DNA of 64,000 nucleotides from Yinghuangia elevatio (GCF_040649515.1 NZ_JBEZFP010000017.1:27541-91540); one strand, 5' to 3'. Positions 32,854 through 42,393 are shown, counted from the stretch's first letter. Numbers and translations are program-made. The notes: generated by a model from the letters alone, not told the origin.

Positions 32854-35085
32854 TCAGACGCGCACGTCGAACCGGTCGAGGTCCATCACCTTGGCCCACG
32901 CCGCGACGAAGTCCTTCACGAACTTCTCCTTCGCGTCGTCGCTCGCGTACACCTCGGCCAGCGCCCGCAGTTCGGAGTTCGACCCGAAGACGAGGTCGAC
33001 CCGGCTCGCGGTCCACTTGACCTCGCCCGAGGCGTCGCGGCCCTCGAAGGAGTTCGCGTCCTCCGACTCCGGCGTCCACGTCGTCCCCATGTCGAGCAGG
33101 TTGACGAAGAAGTCGTTGGTCAGCGTGCCCGGGGTCGCGGTGAACACGCCCTGCTGCGACTGCTGGTGGTTCGCGCCGAGCACCCGCAGACCGCCGACCA
33201 GGACCGTCAGCTCCGGCGCGCTCAGCGTCAGCAGGTTCGCCCGGTCGAGCAGCAGGTACTCGGCCGGCAACCGGTTGCCCTTGCCGAGGTAGTTGCGGAA
33301 CCCGTCCGCGGTCGGCTCCAGCGCGGCGAACGACTCGACGTCCGTCTGGTCCTGCGTGGCGTCGACCCGGCCCGGCGTGAACGGCACCTCGACCTGGACG
33401 CCGCCGTCCCGGGCCGCCTTCTCCACCGCGGCCGCGCCCGCGAGCACGACCACGTCGGCGAACGAGACCCGCTTGCCGTTGCTCTGCCCCGAGTTGAAGG
33501 CCTCCTGCACGCCCTCGAGGGTGCGCAGCACGGTCGCGAGCTGGTCCGGGTCGTTGGCCTCCCAGTCGCGCTGCGGCTCCAGGCGGACGCGTCCGCCGTT
33601 CGCGCCGCCGCGCATGTCGCTGCCGCGGTACGTCGACGCCGACGCCCACGCGGCCGACACCAGCTGCGCCACCGACAGGCCCGACGCGAGGATCTTCTCC
33701 TTGAGCGACGCCACGTCCGCGGCGTCGATCGCGTCGTAATCGGCGGCCGGCAGCGGGTCCTGCCACAGCAGGGTCTCGCTCGGGACCTCCGGGCCGAGGT
33801 AGCGCACGATCGGGCCCATGTCGCGGTGCGTCAGCTTGTACCAGGCCCGCGCGAACGCGTCCGCGAACTCCTCGGGGTTCGCGTGGAAGCGGCGCGAGAT
33901 CACCTCGTACGCCGGGTCGAAGCGCAGCGACAGGTCCGTCGTGAGCATCGTCGGGGCGTGCGTCTTGGCCGGGTCGTGCGGGTCGGGAACGGTACCCGCG
34001 CCGCCGCCGTCCTTCGGCCGCCACTGGTTCGCGCCGGCCGGGCTCTGGAACAGCTCCCACTCGTACCCGAAGAGGATGTCGAAGAAGGTGTTGTCCCAGG
34101 TGATCGGGGTGTTGGTCCAGATGCCCTCGAGGCCGCTGGTGATGGCGTCGCCGCCCACGCCGCTGCCGTGGGTGCTCTTCCAGCCGAAGCCCTGCTGCTC
34201 GACGGGCGCGGCCTCCGGGTCGGGCCCGACGCTCTCGGCCGGCCCCGCGCCGTGCGTTTTGCCGAAGGTGTGGCCGCCCGCGATCAGCGCGACCGTCTCC
34301 TCGTCGTTCATCGCCATGCGGCGGAACGTCTCCCGGATGTCGCGGGCCGCCGCGATCGGGTCCGGGTTGCCGTTCGGACCCTCGGGGTTGACGTAGATGA
34401 GGCCCATCTGCACCGCGCCGAGCGGGCTCTCCAGCTCGCGGTCGCCGGTGTAGCGCTCGTCGTCCAGCCAGACGGACTCCGGGCCCCAGTAGACGTCCTC
34501 CTCCGACTCCCAGACGTCCTCGCGGCCGCCGCCGAAGCCGAAGGTCTTGAAGCCCATGGTCTCCAGCGCGACGTTGCCGGTGAGGACCATGAGGTCGGCC
34601 CACGACAGGCTTTGGCCGTACTTCTTCTTCACCGGCCACAGCAGGCGGCGCGCCTTGTCCAGGTTGCCGTTGTCCGGCCAGCTGTTGAGCGGCGCGAAGC
34701 GCTGCTGGCCGGCCCCGGCGCCGCCGCGGCCGTCGCTGATGCGGTACGTCCCGGCGCTGTGCCACGCCATCCGGATCATGAGCGGGCCGTAGTGGCCGAA
34801 GTCGGCGGGCCACCAGTCCTGCGAGGTGGTCAGCACCTCCGCGATGTCGCGCTTCACGGCGGCCAGGTCGAGGGTGTTGAACGCCTTGGCGTAGTCGAAC
34901 TCCTCGCCCAGCGGGTTCGCCACGGCGGGGTTCTTCGCGAGGATCTTCAGGTTCAGCCGCTCCGGCCACCACTGGCTGTTGCCGCCACCCTGCGTCGGGT
35001 GCGGCGCGCGCCCGTGTGCGACCGGGCAGCCGCCGCCGCCCTCCGTCTTCGCGTCTGTGACGATTGCGTCGTGGTTCTCGGACAT
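32854..35085 (-). CDS. katG: Catalase-peroxidase
   Basis: A bifunctional haem enzyme of 743 residues, full length, that removes hydrogen peroxide in the cytoplasm and also acts as a peroxidase. The distal haem pocket is RMAWHSAGTYR (Arg, Trp, His). The Tyr of the Met-Tyr-Trp adduct lies in the LIYVNPEGP region, the proximal His in GGHTFGKTHGAGP, and the second, catalytically inactive domain is complete to FDVRV. ATG 35085 has GGAGGGA about 8 nt upstream. A possible furA remnant lies immediately upstream on the same strand, and a strong hairpin terminator follows. Confidence 0.97.
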   Translation of the reverse strand: MSENHDAIVTDAKTEGGGGCPVAHGRAPHPTQGGGNSQWWPERLNLKILAKNPAVANPLGEEFDYAKAFNTLDLAAVKRDIAEVLTTSQDWWPADFGHYGPLMIRMAWHSAGTYRISDGRGGAGAGQQRFAPLNSWPDNGNLDKARRLLWPVKKKYGQSLSWADLMVLTGNVALETMGFKTFGFGGGREDVWESEEDVYWGPESVWLDDERYTGDRELESPLGAVQMGLIYVNPEGPNGNPDPIAAARDIRETFRRMAMNDEETVALIAGGHTFGKTHGAGPAESVGPDPEAAPVEQQGFGWKSTHGSGVGGDAITSGLEGIWTNTPITWDNTFFDILFGYEWELFQSPAGANQWRPKDGGGAGTVPDPHDPAKTHAPTMLTTDLSLRFDPAYEVISRRFHANPEEFADAFARAWYKLTHRDMGPIVRYLGPEVPSETLLWQDPLPAADYDAIDAADVASLKEKILASGLSVAQLVSAAWASASTYRGSDMRGGANGGRVRLEPQRDWEANDPDQLATVLRTLEGVQEAFNSGQSNGKRVSFADVVVLAGAAAVEKAARDGGVQVEVPFTPGRVDATQDQTDVESFAALEPTADGFRNYLGKGNRLPAEYLLLDRANLLTLSAPELTVLVGGLRVLGANHQQSQQGVFTATPGTLTNDFFVNLLDMGTTWTPESEDANSFEGRDASGEVKWTASRVDLVFGSNSELRALAEVYASDDAKEKFVKDFVAAWAKVMDLDRFDVRV

Positions 35086-35110
35086 CGGAAGTCCCTCCGG
35101 GCTAGGCGGA

Positions 35111-35389
35111 TCACGCTGCACAGGTACTGCGTGCCAGTGCACATTCGAGGCCCGGGCTCCAGGCGTGGGAACCCGCGTCCTCTCCGATCGAGAAGCTGTG
35201 GTCGGCAGGCGCGAACAGGTGGGGCGACCCGACTCCCGGACGGCGGACACGACCGCCGGTCACGCCGATCCGGTGCGCGGCGCGGCGGAATCGCCCCGCG
35301 GCGCCCGGCGGCGCAAGACGGATGCCGGACACCCGAAATCCGGCGCCACGCGGTCGGCGGGCGGCGGCTGGGGCCTGGATCGCGCTCAT
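35111..35389 (-). pseudogene. Possible furA remnant or leaderless small gene upstream of katG
   Basis: A 92-codon frame starting MSAIQ, ending 25 bp before the katG ATG. Two parts recall FurA: the N-terminal RGAGFRVSGIRLAP (compare a Fur start such as RGAGLRVTxPRxAV) and the C-terminal ADHSFSIGEDAG...WSPGLECA (compare ASDHxGFxIDEAEVxxWGxCPxC). The winged-helix and metal-binding middle is missing, so if related, it is a deletion remnant. A leaderless-type promoter sits at its ATG, so it may still be translated. furA-katG is the standard actinobacterial pair. The resemblance was judged by eye and could be chance. Confidence 0.35.
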
Positions 35390-35394
35390 AGCCC

Positions 35395-35424
35395 AAGCTA
35401 ACTTCGCAGAGACGAACGATTCAA
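35395..35424 (-). promoter_or_regulatory. Candidate leaderless promoter of the furA-remnant/katG transcript
   Basis: On the minus strand, TTGAAT (35424-35419), an 18-nt spacer and TAGCTT (35400-35395) are followed after 5 nt by the ATG at 35389, placing the transcript start at or next to that ATG. Mycobacterial furA-katG promoters have the same layout. Confidence 0.55.
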
Positions 35425-35565
35425 GGCTACTAACGACTCAAGTATGAGTGTCGCGTCCAGGCGATGTTTGCCCCGAAATGCCGAGGGGCCGTCACCGATG
35501 AGTTCCGGCGCCCGTCCCGGTCACCACTTGTGTCAGGACAGGGACGCAGCGAAGGAGAATCCGCG

Positions 35566-35898
35566 ATGCCGAAGTTCGTCACCATCGGGTACGGCGACCA
35601 GGCAGGTTACGACCGCACCGACGCCTCGGTGCGCGACGCCGCACACGCCCACGACGACGGCCTCCGCGCCGCCGGGGCCGACATGGGGATCGCCGATTCC
35701 CCCGTACAGGTCCGCAACACCGACGGCCACGGTGTGACCGTCGAACGCGGCTCGTTCATGGCCTCGGCACTCCCGGTCGCCGGGTTCGCGCTCATCGAGG
35801 CCGCGACGCTGGAGGAGGCGGTGGAACTCGCGGCCAAGACGCCCTGCGCCGTCGCCCACGGTGTCGTCGAGGTGTGGCCCCTGCGCGACACGCCGTAG
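35566..35898 (+). CDS. YCII-related domain protein
   Basis: A 110-residue ferredoxin-like YCII-fold protein: MPKFVTIGYGDQAGYDRTD at the N-terminus, LRAAGADMGIADSPVQVRN in the middle, ALPVAGFALIEAATLEEAVELAAKTPC and VVEVWPLRDTP at the end. Related proteins are often fused to or encoded near sigma factors of the ECF41 type, but none is seen here. Function unknown. ATG 35566 has GAAGGAGA 5-7 nt upstream. Confidence 0.82.
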   Translation: MPKFVTIGYGDQAGYDRTDASVRDAAHAHDDGLRAAGADMGIADSPVQVRNTDGHGVTVERGSFMASALPVAGFALIEAATLEEAVELAAKTPCAVAHGVVEVWPLRDTP

Positions 35899-35945
35899 GC
35901 ACGACGGCTATTGGCGCGGCTACCGGCACGGCTGACCAGGCACGG

Positions 35946-36743
35946 CTACAGGGCGCGGCGGGCGGTGGCTATGGCGTGGGGGTCCCAGCCCGGGCGGGGG
36001 ACCGAGTCGAGCAGCAGCCGGGTGTACGGGTGGCTCGGCCGGGCCAGCACGTCCGCCGTCCCGCCCGCCTCCACGACCCTGCCGTGCCGCATCACGATCA
36101 CCTCGTCGGTGACGACGCGCACCACACCCAGGTCGTGGGTGATGAAGAGGTAGCCGACCGCCGTCTGTTCGCGGATGTCGGCCAGCAGGTTGAGGATCTG
36201 CGCCTGGACCGATACGTCCAGGGCGGCCACCGCCTCGTCCAGCACCAGGATCGCCGGCTCCACGGCCAAGGCCCGGGCGATGGCGACGCGCTGGCGCTGT
36301 CCGCCCGACAGTTCGCGCGGGCGCGCGTCCGCGGCCCGGGTGCCGAGGCCCACCTGGTCGAGGAGCCGGCGGATGCGCGCGGCGTGGTCGGTTCCCGGGA
36401 AGTGCAGCTTCAGCGTCTCGCGCAGCACCGCCTCGACGCTGGTGCGCGGGTCGAGGGACAGGAACGGGTCCTGGAAGACCATCTGGACCTGCCGGGCCCT
36501 GGCGAGCCGGGCCGCCCGGCCGCGCGCCGCGCCGGTCCGGTCGCGCCCCTGGACGTGGACCGTCCCCGCGTCGGCCCGCTCCAGACCGACGACGATCCGT
36601 GCGGTCGTGGTCTTCCCGGAACCGGACTCGCCGACGATGCCGAGCGAACCGCCCGACGCCAGCGTGAAGGACACGTCGTCGACGGCTTTCACGTCGCCGA
36701 AAGCACGGCACAAACCGGCGACTTCGAGCAGATTGTCAGGCAT
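35946..36743 (-). CDS. Oligo/dipeptide ABC transporter ATPase (OppF/DppF-like)
   Basis: A 265-residue ATPase. Walker A GESGSGKTT, Q-loop VFQDPFLSLDPR, signature LSGGQRQRVAIARAL, Walker B ILVLDEAVAALDVSVQ and H-loop FITHD are all present. The catalytic Asp-Glu pair is followed by AVAALD instead of the usual PTSALD, a mild departure. It ends shortly after the ATPase core, without the extended Cys-rich C-terminus of full OppF. ATG 36743 overlaps the upstream ATPase stop by 8 bp. It is the last gene of a five-gene importer set that follows two deiminase-family genes. Confidence 0.9.
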   Translation of the reverse strand: MPDNLLEVAGLCRAFGDVKAVDDVSFTLASGGSLGIVGESGSGKTTTARIVVGLERADAGTVHVQGRDRTGAARGRAARLARARQVQMVFQDPFLSLDPRTSVEAVLRETLKLHFPGTDHAARIRRLLDQVGLGTRAADARPRELSGGQRQRVAIARALAVEPAILVLDEAVAALDVSVQAQILNLLADIREQTAVGYLFITHDLGVVRVVTDEVIVMRHGRVVEAGGTADVLARPSHPYTRLLLDSVPRPGWDPHAIATARRAL

Positions 36744-37737
36744 CGACAGACTTCCCTTCGAGTCGGCTGCCCGCCAGCGCATCGCTGTGGTGGCACGCCG
36801 CGCGGTGTGCCGGTACCCCCGGCGCCGGGGTCGCCGACGGCGCTTCCCGCCCGCACAGGTCGGTCGCGAACGCGCACCGGGCCGCGAACGCGCACCCCGT
36901 CAACTCCTCGCGCAGGTCCGGCGGTTGCCCGTCGATCGCGGCCAGTCGACGCGGCGGTGGCCCCTCGGACGAGGGCGACGGCGTGGAGCCCAGCAATGCC
37001 GCGGTGTACGGGTGCCGCGGCCGCGCGAACAACTCCTCGGCGGGCCCCGTCTCGGCGACGCGCCCCGCGTACATCACGTACACGCGATCGCTGATCGCCG
37101 CCGCGAGACCCAGGTCGTGGGTCACGAACAGCAGCCCCGTACCGAAGCGTTGCCGCAGATCGGTGAGCAGCGCGACCACTTCGGCCTGGGTGGTGACGTC
37201 AAGCGCGGTCGTCGGCTCATCGGCGAGCAGCAGCGCGGGGTCGCCCATCAGCGCGGCCGCGATCATGACCCGTTGCAGCATGCCGCCGGACAACTGACCC
37301 GGGTAGCGGTGCAGCGTCCCGGCGGGCAGGCCGACCGCGTCCAGCAGTTCGACGGCGCGGGCCTCGGCCGCGGACGCCGTCATGATGCGGTTCAGGCGCA
37401 TGCTCTCGGTGAGGAAGTCGCCGATCCGGCGCAGCGGGTTGATCGCGGCGCGCGGGTCCTGGAACACCATCGCCGCGGTCCGGGTGCGCAACGTGCGCAA
37501 CTGCCGCGCGTCCATGGCCAGGACGTCGTCGCCGGCGACCGCGACCGTGCCCTCCGCGACCGCGCCGCGGGGCAGCAGCCGCAGCACGGTGCGCGAGGTC
37601 AGCGTCTTGCCCGAGCCCGACTCGCCGACCAGCGCGACGGTTTCGCCCGCGCCCACCGTCAGGTCGACGCCGTCGAGGACGGGACGCGCCGTGTTCGGCA
37701 GCCGCAGCCGCAGCCCCTTGATGTCGAGCGTGTTCAC
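36736..37737 (-). CDS. Oligo/dipeptide ABC transporter ATPase (OppD/DppD-like)
   Basis: A 333-residue ATPase with Walker A GESGSGKTLTSRTV, Q-loop MVFQDPRAAINP, signature LSGGMLQRVMIAAAL and Walker B LLLADEPTTALDVT. The C-terminal oligopeptide-transporter extension is complete, with Cys residues in GCAFAARCAFATDLCGRE that bind an iron-sulfur cluster in relatives. GTG 37737 overlaps the permease stop (GTGA). It pairs with the second ATPase to energise the importer. Confidence 0.93.
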   Translation of the reverse strand: MNTLDIKGLRLRLPNTARPVLDGVDLTVGAGETVALVGESGSGKTLTSRTVLRLLPRGAVAEGTVAVAGDDVLAMDARQLRTLRTRTAAMVFQDPRAAINPLRRIGDFLTESMRLNRIMTASAAEARAVELLDAVGLPAGTLHRYPGQLSGGMLQRVMIAAALMGDPALLLADEPTTALDVTTQAEVVALLTDLRQRFGTGLLFVTHDLGLAAAISDRVYVMYAGRVAETGPAEELFARPRHPYTAALLGSTPSPSSEGPPPRRLAAIDGQPPDLREELTGCAFAARCAFATDLCGREAPSATPAPGVPAHRAACHHSDALAGSRLEGKSVDA

Positions 37738-38588
37738 CGGTTCCTCCCAGCGACCTTGTCGGCCCAGCGTTCGCCGACGACGTTGAAGGCGACGACGGTC
37801 AGGACGATCACCACGCACGGCACGATCGCGGACAGCGGATAGCCGCTCTGGATCGCCGACTTGCCGTCGAAGACCATGCGCCCCCAGTCGGGCGTCAGCG
37901 CCGGGACGCCGAGCCCGAGGAAGCTCAGCCCCGCCAGGTCGATCAGCGCGTAGCCGAAGTTCACGGTGGACTGCGCCAGCACCACCGGGGCGATGTTCGG
38001 CACCACATGGCGCACGCAGATCTGCAGGTCGGAGTGGCCCTGGACCTGGTACGCCGCCACGTACGGCCGCTCGCGCTCGGCAAGCACCAGCGACCGGGTC
38101 AGCCGGCTGACGTACGGGAAGTACGCGATGGCGAGCGCGACGACGGGTGCCATCAGGCCCTCGCCGTACACCGCCACGAACAGGATCGCCAGCAGCAGGC
38201 CCGGGAACGCCAGCGCGAGTTCCGAACCGCGCGACAGCACCGAGTCCAGCCACCCGCCCCGCCAGCCCGCCGCCACGCCGACCGCGGCGCCCAGCACGGT
38301 GGAGAAGACCACCACGCCGAGCGGGCCGAGCAGCGACGTACGCGCGCCCTCGACGATCCGCGACAGCGTGTCGCGGCCCGCGGAGTCCACCCCGAGCAGG
38401 TGGTCGCCGGACGGCGGCGCGAGCGCGTTGCCCAGCTCGACCGCGTTGGGGTCGTGCGGCGCGATCCACGGGGCGAGCAGCGCGACCAGGACCACGAGCC
38501 CGACGAAGCCGGCGCTGATCACGTAGAGCGGGGCGCGCTTGGTGCGGACCCGGGCCAGACCGGGCCGCCGTACGAGAGTCATGGTCAT
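37734..38588 (-). CDS. Oligo/dipeptide ABC transporter permease (OppC/DppC-like)
   Basis: A 284-residue membrane permease. The OppC N-terminal signature LAPWIAPHDPNAVELGNALAPPSGDHLLGVDSAGRDTLSRIVEGARTSL is present, and the EAA loop lies around AAYQVQGHSDLQICVRHVVPNIAPVVLAQ. About five further transmembrane helices. ATG 38588 overlaps the upstream permease stop (ATGA). It forms the channel with the adjacent DppB-like subunit. Confidence 0.92.
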   Translation of the reverse strand: MTMTLVRRPGLARVRTKRAPLYVISAGFVGLVVLVALLAPWIAPHDPNAVELGNALAPPSGDHLLGVDSAGRDTLSRIVEGARTSLLGPLGVVVFSTVLGAAVGVAAGWRGGWLDSVLSRGSELALAFPGLLLAILFVAVYGEGLMAPVVALAIAYFPYVSRLTRSLVLAERERPYVAAYQVQGHSDLQICVRHVVPNIAPVVLAQSTVNFGYALIDLAGLSFLGLGVPALTPDWGRMVFDGKSAIQSGYPLSAIVPCVVIVLTVVAFNVVGERWADKVAGRNR

Positions 38589-39547
38589 GATGAGGACCGC
38601 GTTCCGAGGGTGATGCGCGGATCGACCAGCGGGAGCAGCAGGTCGACGACGAGGTTCACGGTCATGAAGAGCCCGATGATGATCAGGCAGATCGCCTGGA
38701 CCGTGGGGAAGTCCTTGGTGGTGGCCGCCAGTTCGAGCAGCTGGCCGATGCCGCCGACGCTGAACGCGGTCTCCACCAGGACGGTGCACACCATCAGCGT
38801 GGAGACGATCAGCCCGGCCGTGGTCAGCACCGCGCCCAGCGCGTTGCGGAAGACGTGCCGCCGGACCACGTGCCGCTCCGGTACGCCCCGGCTGCGGGCG
38901 ACGACGACGTGCTCGCCCTCCAGCGCCTCCAGCATCGCCGAGCGGGTGACCCGGGCGAGCAGCCCGACCAGGTAGAGCGCCAGGGCGAGAGAGGGCAGGG
39001 TCAGGTGCCACATCATCTGTCCGATGCCGTGCCCGCTTCCGCTGCCGCTGCTCGGGAACCACCCCAACTCGACCGCGAAGAAGCCCTGGAGCAGGATCGC
39101 GGCGACGAACGCGGGCGTGCCGACCGCGAAGGTGGTGCCGACCAGGACCGTGGAGTCCACCGCGCCGCCGCGCACCGCGGCGAGCCAGCCGAGGGCGAGG
39201 CCGAGCAGAACCACCAGGACCAGCGCCATGCCGACCAGCAGCAGCGTGGTGGGCAGCCGTGACGAGAGCAGGTCGGACACGTCGGTGCGGTACTCGAGCG
39301 ACCGCCCGAAGTCGCCGTGCAGCACGTTGCCGAGCCAGCGGAGGTACTGCTCCAGGAACGGGTCGTCCAGGTGGTACTGCTTTTCGATCGCCGCCAGGGC
39401 GGCCGGGGACGCCGACCGCCCCGCGAGGAGGAAACTCGCCGGGTTGCCCGGCGCCAGGTACATCGCACCGAAGACCACGAAGGAGGCGCCGAGCAGGGTG
39501 ACGGCCATTTCGAGGAGCCGCCGTACGGCGAATCTCAGCAGGTTCAC
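38585..39547 (-). CDS. Oligo/dipeptide ABC transporter permease (OppB/DppB-like)
   Basis: A 320-residue permease beginning VNLLRFAVRRLLEMAVTLLGASFVVFGAMYLAPGNPA, the usual OppB start. It continues with YHLDDPFLEQYLRWLGNVLHGDFGRSL, and the EAA motif region is VVARSRGVPERHVVRRHVFRNALGAVLT. Six transmembrane helices are predicted. GTG 39547 overlaps the solute-binding protein stop (GTGA), giving strict operon coupling. Confidence 0.92.
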   Translation of the reverse strand: MNLLRFAVRRLLEMAVTLLGASFVVFGAMYLAPGNPASFLLAGRSASPAALAAIEKQYHLDDPFLEQYLRWLGNVLHGDFGRSLEYRTDVSDLLSSRLPTTLLLVGMALVLVVLLGLALGWLAAVRGGAVDSTVLVGTTFAVGTPAFVAAILLQGFFAVELGWFPSSGSGSGHGIGQMMWHLTLPSLALALYLVGLLARVTRSAMLEALEGEHVVVARSRGVPERHVVRRHVFRNALGAVLTTAGLIVSTLMVCTVLVETAFSVGGIGQLLELAATTKDFPTVQAICLIIIGLFMTVNLVVDLLLPLVDPRITLGTRSSS

Positions 39548-41202
39548 CCCGCGGCCCCCACATCGGCCGCCCACGGGTAGTACATGTACGCGATCGTCGT
39601 GGGCGCCCCGGTGATCCTCTTGTTGAGGAAGACCGACGACGGCCACTCGGCGACCGGCACCCACAGCATCTCGTCGCCCGCCAGCTTCTGGAGCCGCGCC
39701 GTCAGCGCGAAGCGCTCGGCCGGGTCGTACGCGGCGGTGATCCGGTCGACCAGCTCGTCGTACGCCGGATTGCTGTAGCCGGCGTGGTTCTGGTACGCGC
39801 CGGTCCGGAAGTTGCGCAGCAGGTCGAACGGGTCGGTGACGGACAGGTAGTACGTCTCCGGAAACATGTCGATGCCCTCGCGCGCGGCCGGGTCGGTGAA
39901 CAGCGCGGAGAACGCGTCCGGCGCGATCGTCTTCAGTTCGACGTCGAGGCCGATCTTCGAGCCCGCCGACTGCAGCGCGGTGGCGAGCAGCGACACGTCC
40001 AGGCCGATCGGGCTGGTCGCGACGACGAGCTTCTTGCCTTCCGCCCCCGCGTCCTTGACCAACTGCCTGGCCTTCTCGATGTCCTGCGCGGTCGGCGGCA
40101 GCGCGTCGAACGCGGCGGCCTTCGCGGCAGCCGGGGCGTCCGCCCACGAGGCCTTCGGGGTCAGCGAGTTGGTGACGGTGCCGTTGCCGGCCAGCGCGGT
40201 CTGCACGAAGCCGCCGCGGTCCAATGCCAGCGACATGGCCTGGCGCACCCGGACGTCGCCGAGCGGGCCCGTCATGCTGGTCACGTTGACATTGACGGTG
40301 CTGAGGCCCTCGCCGAAGTACAGCGTGCCCGCACCGCTGTTGCGCAGTCGGGCGTAGCTCTCGGTGGGGACGAGGAAGCCGCCGTCGACGTCGCCGCTCA
40401 GCATCGCGTTGGTGCGCGCCGACGGGTCGGTGAGGAACTTGAACTCGACCGTCTTCGCGCGGGCCTTGGTGCCCCAGTAGCCGTCGTACCGCTCCAGCTT
40501 GAGCGACTGCCCCTTGTCCCAGGCGCCGAGCCGGTACGGGCCGGTGCAGCCCAGGCTGCCGCCGGTGCCGTAGTCGGCGCCGGCCGCCTCGACGCCCTTC
40601 CTGCTCGCCACGACTCCGGCGGCGGTGGCCATGAGCTGCGGGAAGAGCGAGTCCGCCTTCTTGAGTTCGAAGGTGACCTGGAGGGGCCCGGTGGCGGTGA
40701 CGGAATCGACGTTCTCGAAGGACTCCGCCCACGCGGCGCCGAGTTCCGGGTCCATCTGGCGGCCCACGCTGAAGACGACGTCGTCGGCGGTCATGGGCGA
40801 GCCGTCGTGGAACGTGACGCCGGGGCGCAGGTCGTACACCCATGTCGTCGGGTCGGGGTTCGACGCCTTCTCGGCGAGGCCCGGTGCGACGGTGAGTTGC
40901 GGTGTCCAGCGCATCAGGCTCTCGCACACGTTGGACAGCACGGTGTTCTGCGGGTAGTCGAACGCCTGCGTGTAGTCCAGGGTGAGCGGCTCGGCGTACA
41001 GCGCCCAGCGGAACGCGTCGATCGGGCCGGCGGCGGCCGGGGTTCCCGCCGACAGCTTGTAGTCCTCGGCCTGCTTGGCCTCGTCCTTCTTGGGTGGACC
41101 GGAGCAGGCGGCAACGAGGGCGAACGCCGAGATCGCGGCCACCGGCAGGGCGGTCCGGCGCAGGGCGCGTGCGCCTCGCGGGGAACGGGAAGCGGGTCTC
41201 AT
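39544..41202 (-). CDS. Extracellular solute-binding lipoprotein (SBP_bac_5, peptide-type)
   Basis: A 552-residue lipoprotein that delivers ligand to the ABC importer. The signal peptide ends in the lipobox LVAAC (Cys33), and the family-5 fold shows YAEPLTLDYTQAFDYPQNTVLSNVCESL, VYDLRPGVTFHDGSPMTADDVVFSV and VRVRQAMSLALDR. The ligand may be a peptide or another cationic nitrogen compound; the gene is 28 bp downstream of an agmatine-deiminase-family gene, so deimination products or their precursors are candidates. ATG 41202 has GGAAGGA upstream. Confidence 0.93.
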   Translation of the reverse strand: MRPASRSPRGARALRRTALPVAAISAFALVAACSGPPKKDEAKQAEDYKLSAGTPAAAGPIDAFRWALYAEPLTLDYTQAFDYPQNTVLSNVCESLMRWTPQLTVAPGLAEKASNPDPTTWVYDLRPGVTFHDGSPMTADDVVFSVGRQMDPELGAAWAESFENVDSVTATGPLQVTFELKKADSLFPQLMATAAGVVASRKGVEAAGADYGTGGSLGCTGPYRLGAWDKGQSLKLERYDGYWGTKARAKTVEFKFLTDPSARTNAMLSGDVDGGFLVPTESYARLRNSGAGTLYFGEGLSTVNVNVTSMTGPLGDVRVRQAMSLALDRGGFVQTALAGNGTVTNSLTPKASWADAPAAAKAAAFDALPPTAQDIEKARQLVKDAGAEGKKLVVATSPIGLDVSLLATALQSAGSKIGLDVELKTIAPDAFSALFTDPAAREGIDMFPETYYLSVTDPFDLLRNFRTGAYQNHAGYSNPAYDELVDRITAAYDPAERFALTARLQKLAGDEMLWVPVAEWPSSVFLNKRITGAPTTIAYMYYPWAADVGAAG

Positions 41203-41230
41203 CGGTGGTTCCTTCCGGGCTCGGCGGAAC

Positions 41231-42274
41231 TCAGCCGCTCTGGGCGGAGGTTCGGGGGGCGGAGTCCGGACCGGAGGGGACCGCCGGGACCTGCTGTGTG
41301 ATGCAGTGGATGCCGCCGCCGCCGAACGCGACGACGCGGGTGGGCACGCCCACGACCTTCCGGTCCGGGAACGCGCCCTGGATCACGTCGAGCGCCGCCG
41401 CGTCCTCGGGGTGGTCGGCGACCGGCACGACCACCCCGCCGTTGGCGATGTAGAAGTTGAGGTAGCCGACCTCGACCTCGGTGCCGCCCGCCTCGACGAA
41501 CGCCGCCTGGGTGACCTCGACGACCTCCAGCGTGCGGCCGCGCGCGTCCGGAGTCGCCGCCAGCACCGCGCGGTTGGCGCGCATGCGGGCGTAGTCGGGG
41601 TGCCCGGGGTCGGCGGGCAGCTGCACGACGACCTTGCCGGGCGCCGCGAACGCGCATACGCCGTCGACGTGTCCGTCGGTCTCGGTGTCGAGGAGCCCGC
41701 CGTACGGCAGCCAGATGACCTTGGTGACGCCGAGTTTGGCCTTGAGTTCGGCCTCGATCTCGTCGCGGGAGAGCCCGGGGTTGCGGTTGGGGTGCAGCAG
41801 GCACTGCTCGGTCGTGATCAGCGTGCCTTCGCCGTCGACGGTGATCGAACCGCCCTCGAGGATCAGGTCCGAGCCGATGCGCACGTCGCCGAGGCGCTTG
41901 ATCAGCAAGGCGCTGATCTTGTCGTCGCTGTCCCACGGGTGGTGCTTGCGGCCCCAGGCGTTGAAGCGGAAGTCCACGCCCGCACGCGTGCCGTCCTCGT
42001 CCACCACGTAGATGGGGCCGGAGTCACGGAACCACGAGTCGTCGATCGGGAGTTCGACGACCTCGACACGGTCGCCGCACAGCGCGCGGGCCTCGGCCCC
42101 GGCGCCGGGCAGGGCGACCATCGTGACCGGCTCGAACTGGGATATGGCGCGGGCGACTTCGGCGTACTCGCGCTTCGCCTCGGCGAACACCGGGCCCCAC
42201 AGGTCAGGGCGTGTCGGCCAGGCCATCAGGCAGCGCTCGTGCTCGGTCCACTCGGCCGGCATGCGGTAGGTCAT
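41231..42274 (-). CDS. aguA: Agmatine deiminase family protein, cytosolic
   Basis: A 347-residue member of the agmatine deiminase/Porphyromonas-type peptidylarginine deiminase family, which converts agmatine to N-carbamoylputrescine and ammonia. Visible are MPAEWTEHERCLMAWPTR, the substrate-binding IDDSWFRDSGP, DGHVDG and the catalytic Cys in GGGGIHCITQQ (about Cys324). No signal peptide is present, so it is cytosolic. It starts an operon-like run with the peptide-type ABC transporter, 28 bp before the solute-binding gene. Agmatine is the usual substrate, but arginine-derived peptides cannot be excluded. Confidence 0.9.
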   Translation of the reverse strand: MTYRMPAEWTEHERCLMAWPTRPDLWGPVFAEAKREYAEVARAISQFEPVTMVALPGAGAEARALCGDRVEVVELPIDDSWFRDSGPIYVVDEDGTRAGVDFRFNAWGRKHHPWDSDDKISALLIKRLGDVRIGSDLILEGGSITVDGEGTLITTEQCLLHPNRNPGLSRDEIEAELKAKLGVTKVIWLPYGGLLDTETDGHVDGVCAFAAPGKVVVQLPADPGHPDYARMRANRAVLAATPDARGRTLEVVEVTQAAFVEAGGTEVEVGYLNFYIANGGVVVPVADHPEDAAALDVIQGAFPDRKVVGVPTRVVAFGGGGIHCITQQVPAVPSGPDSAPRTSAQSG

Positions 42275-42393
42275 GTGCTTGTCTCCCAGGTTCGGGTCGG
42301 CGTGCTGTTGGTGCCGTTGATTCGGTGGTGGTGGGGTGGTGGCGCGCTGTGGCGTCCCGCCGCCGGGGGCAGGACGCCCGCATTCGGCCGTGG

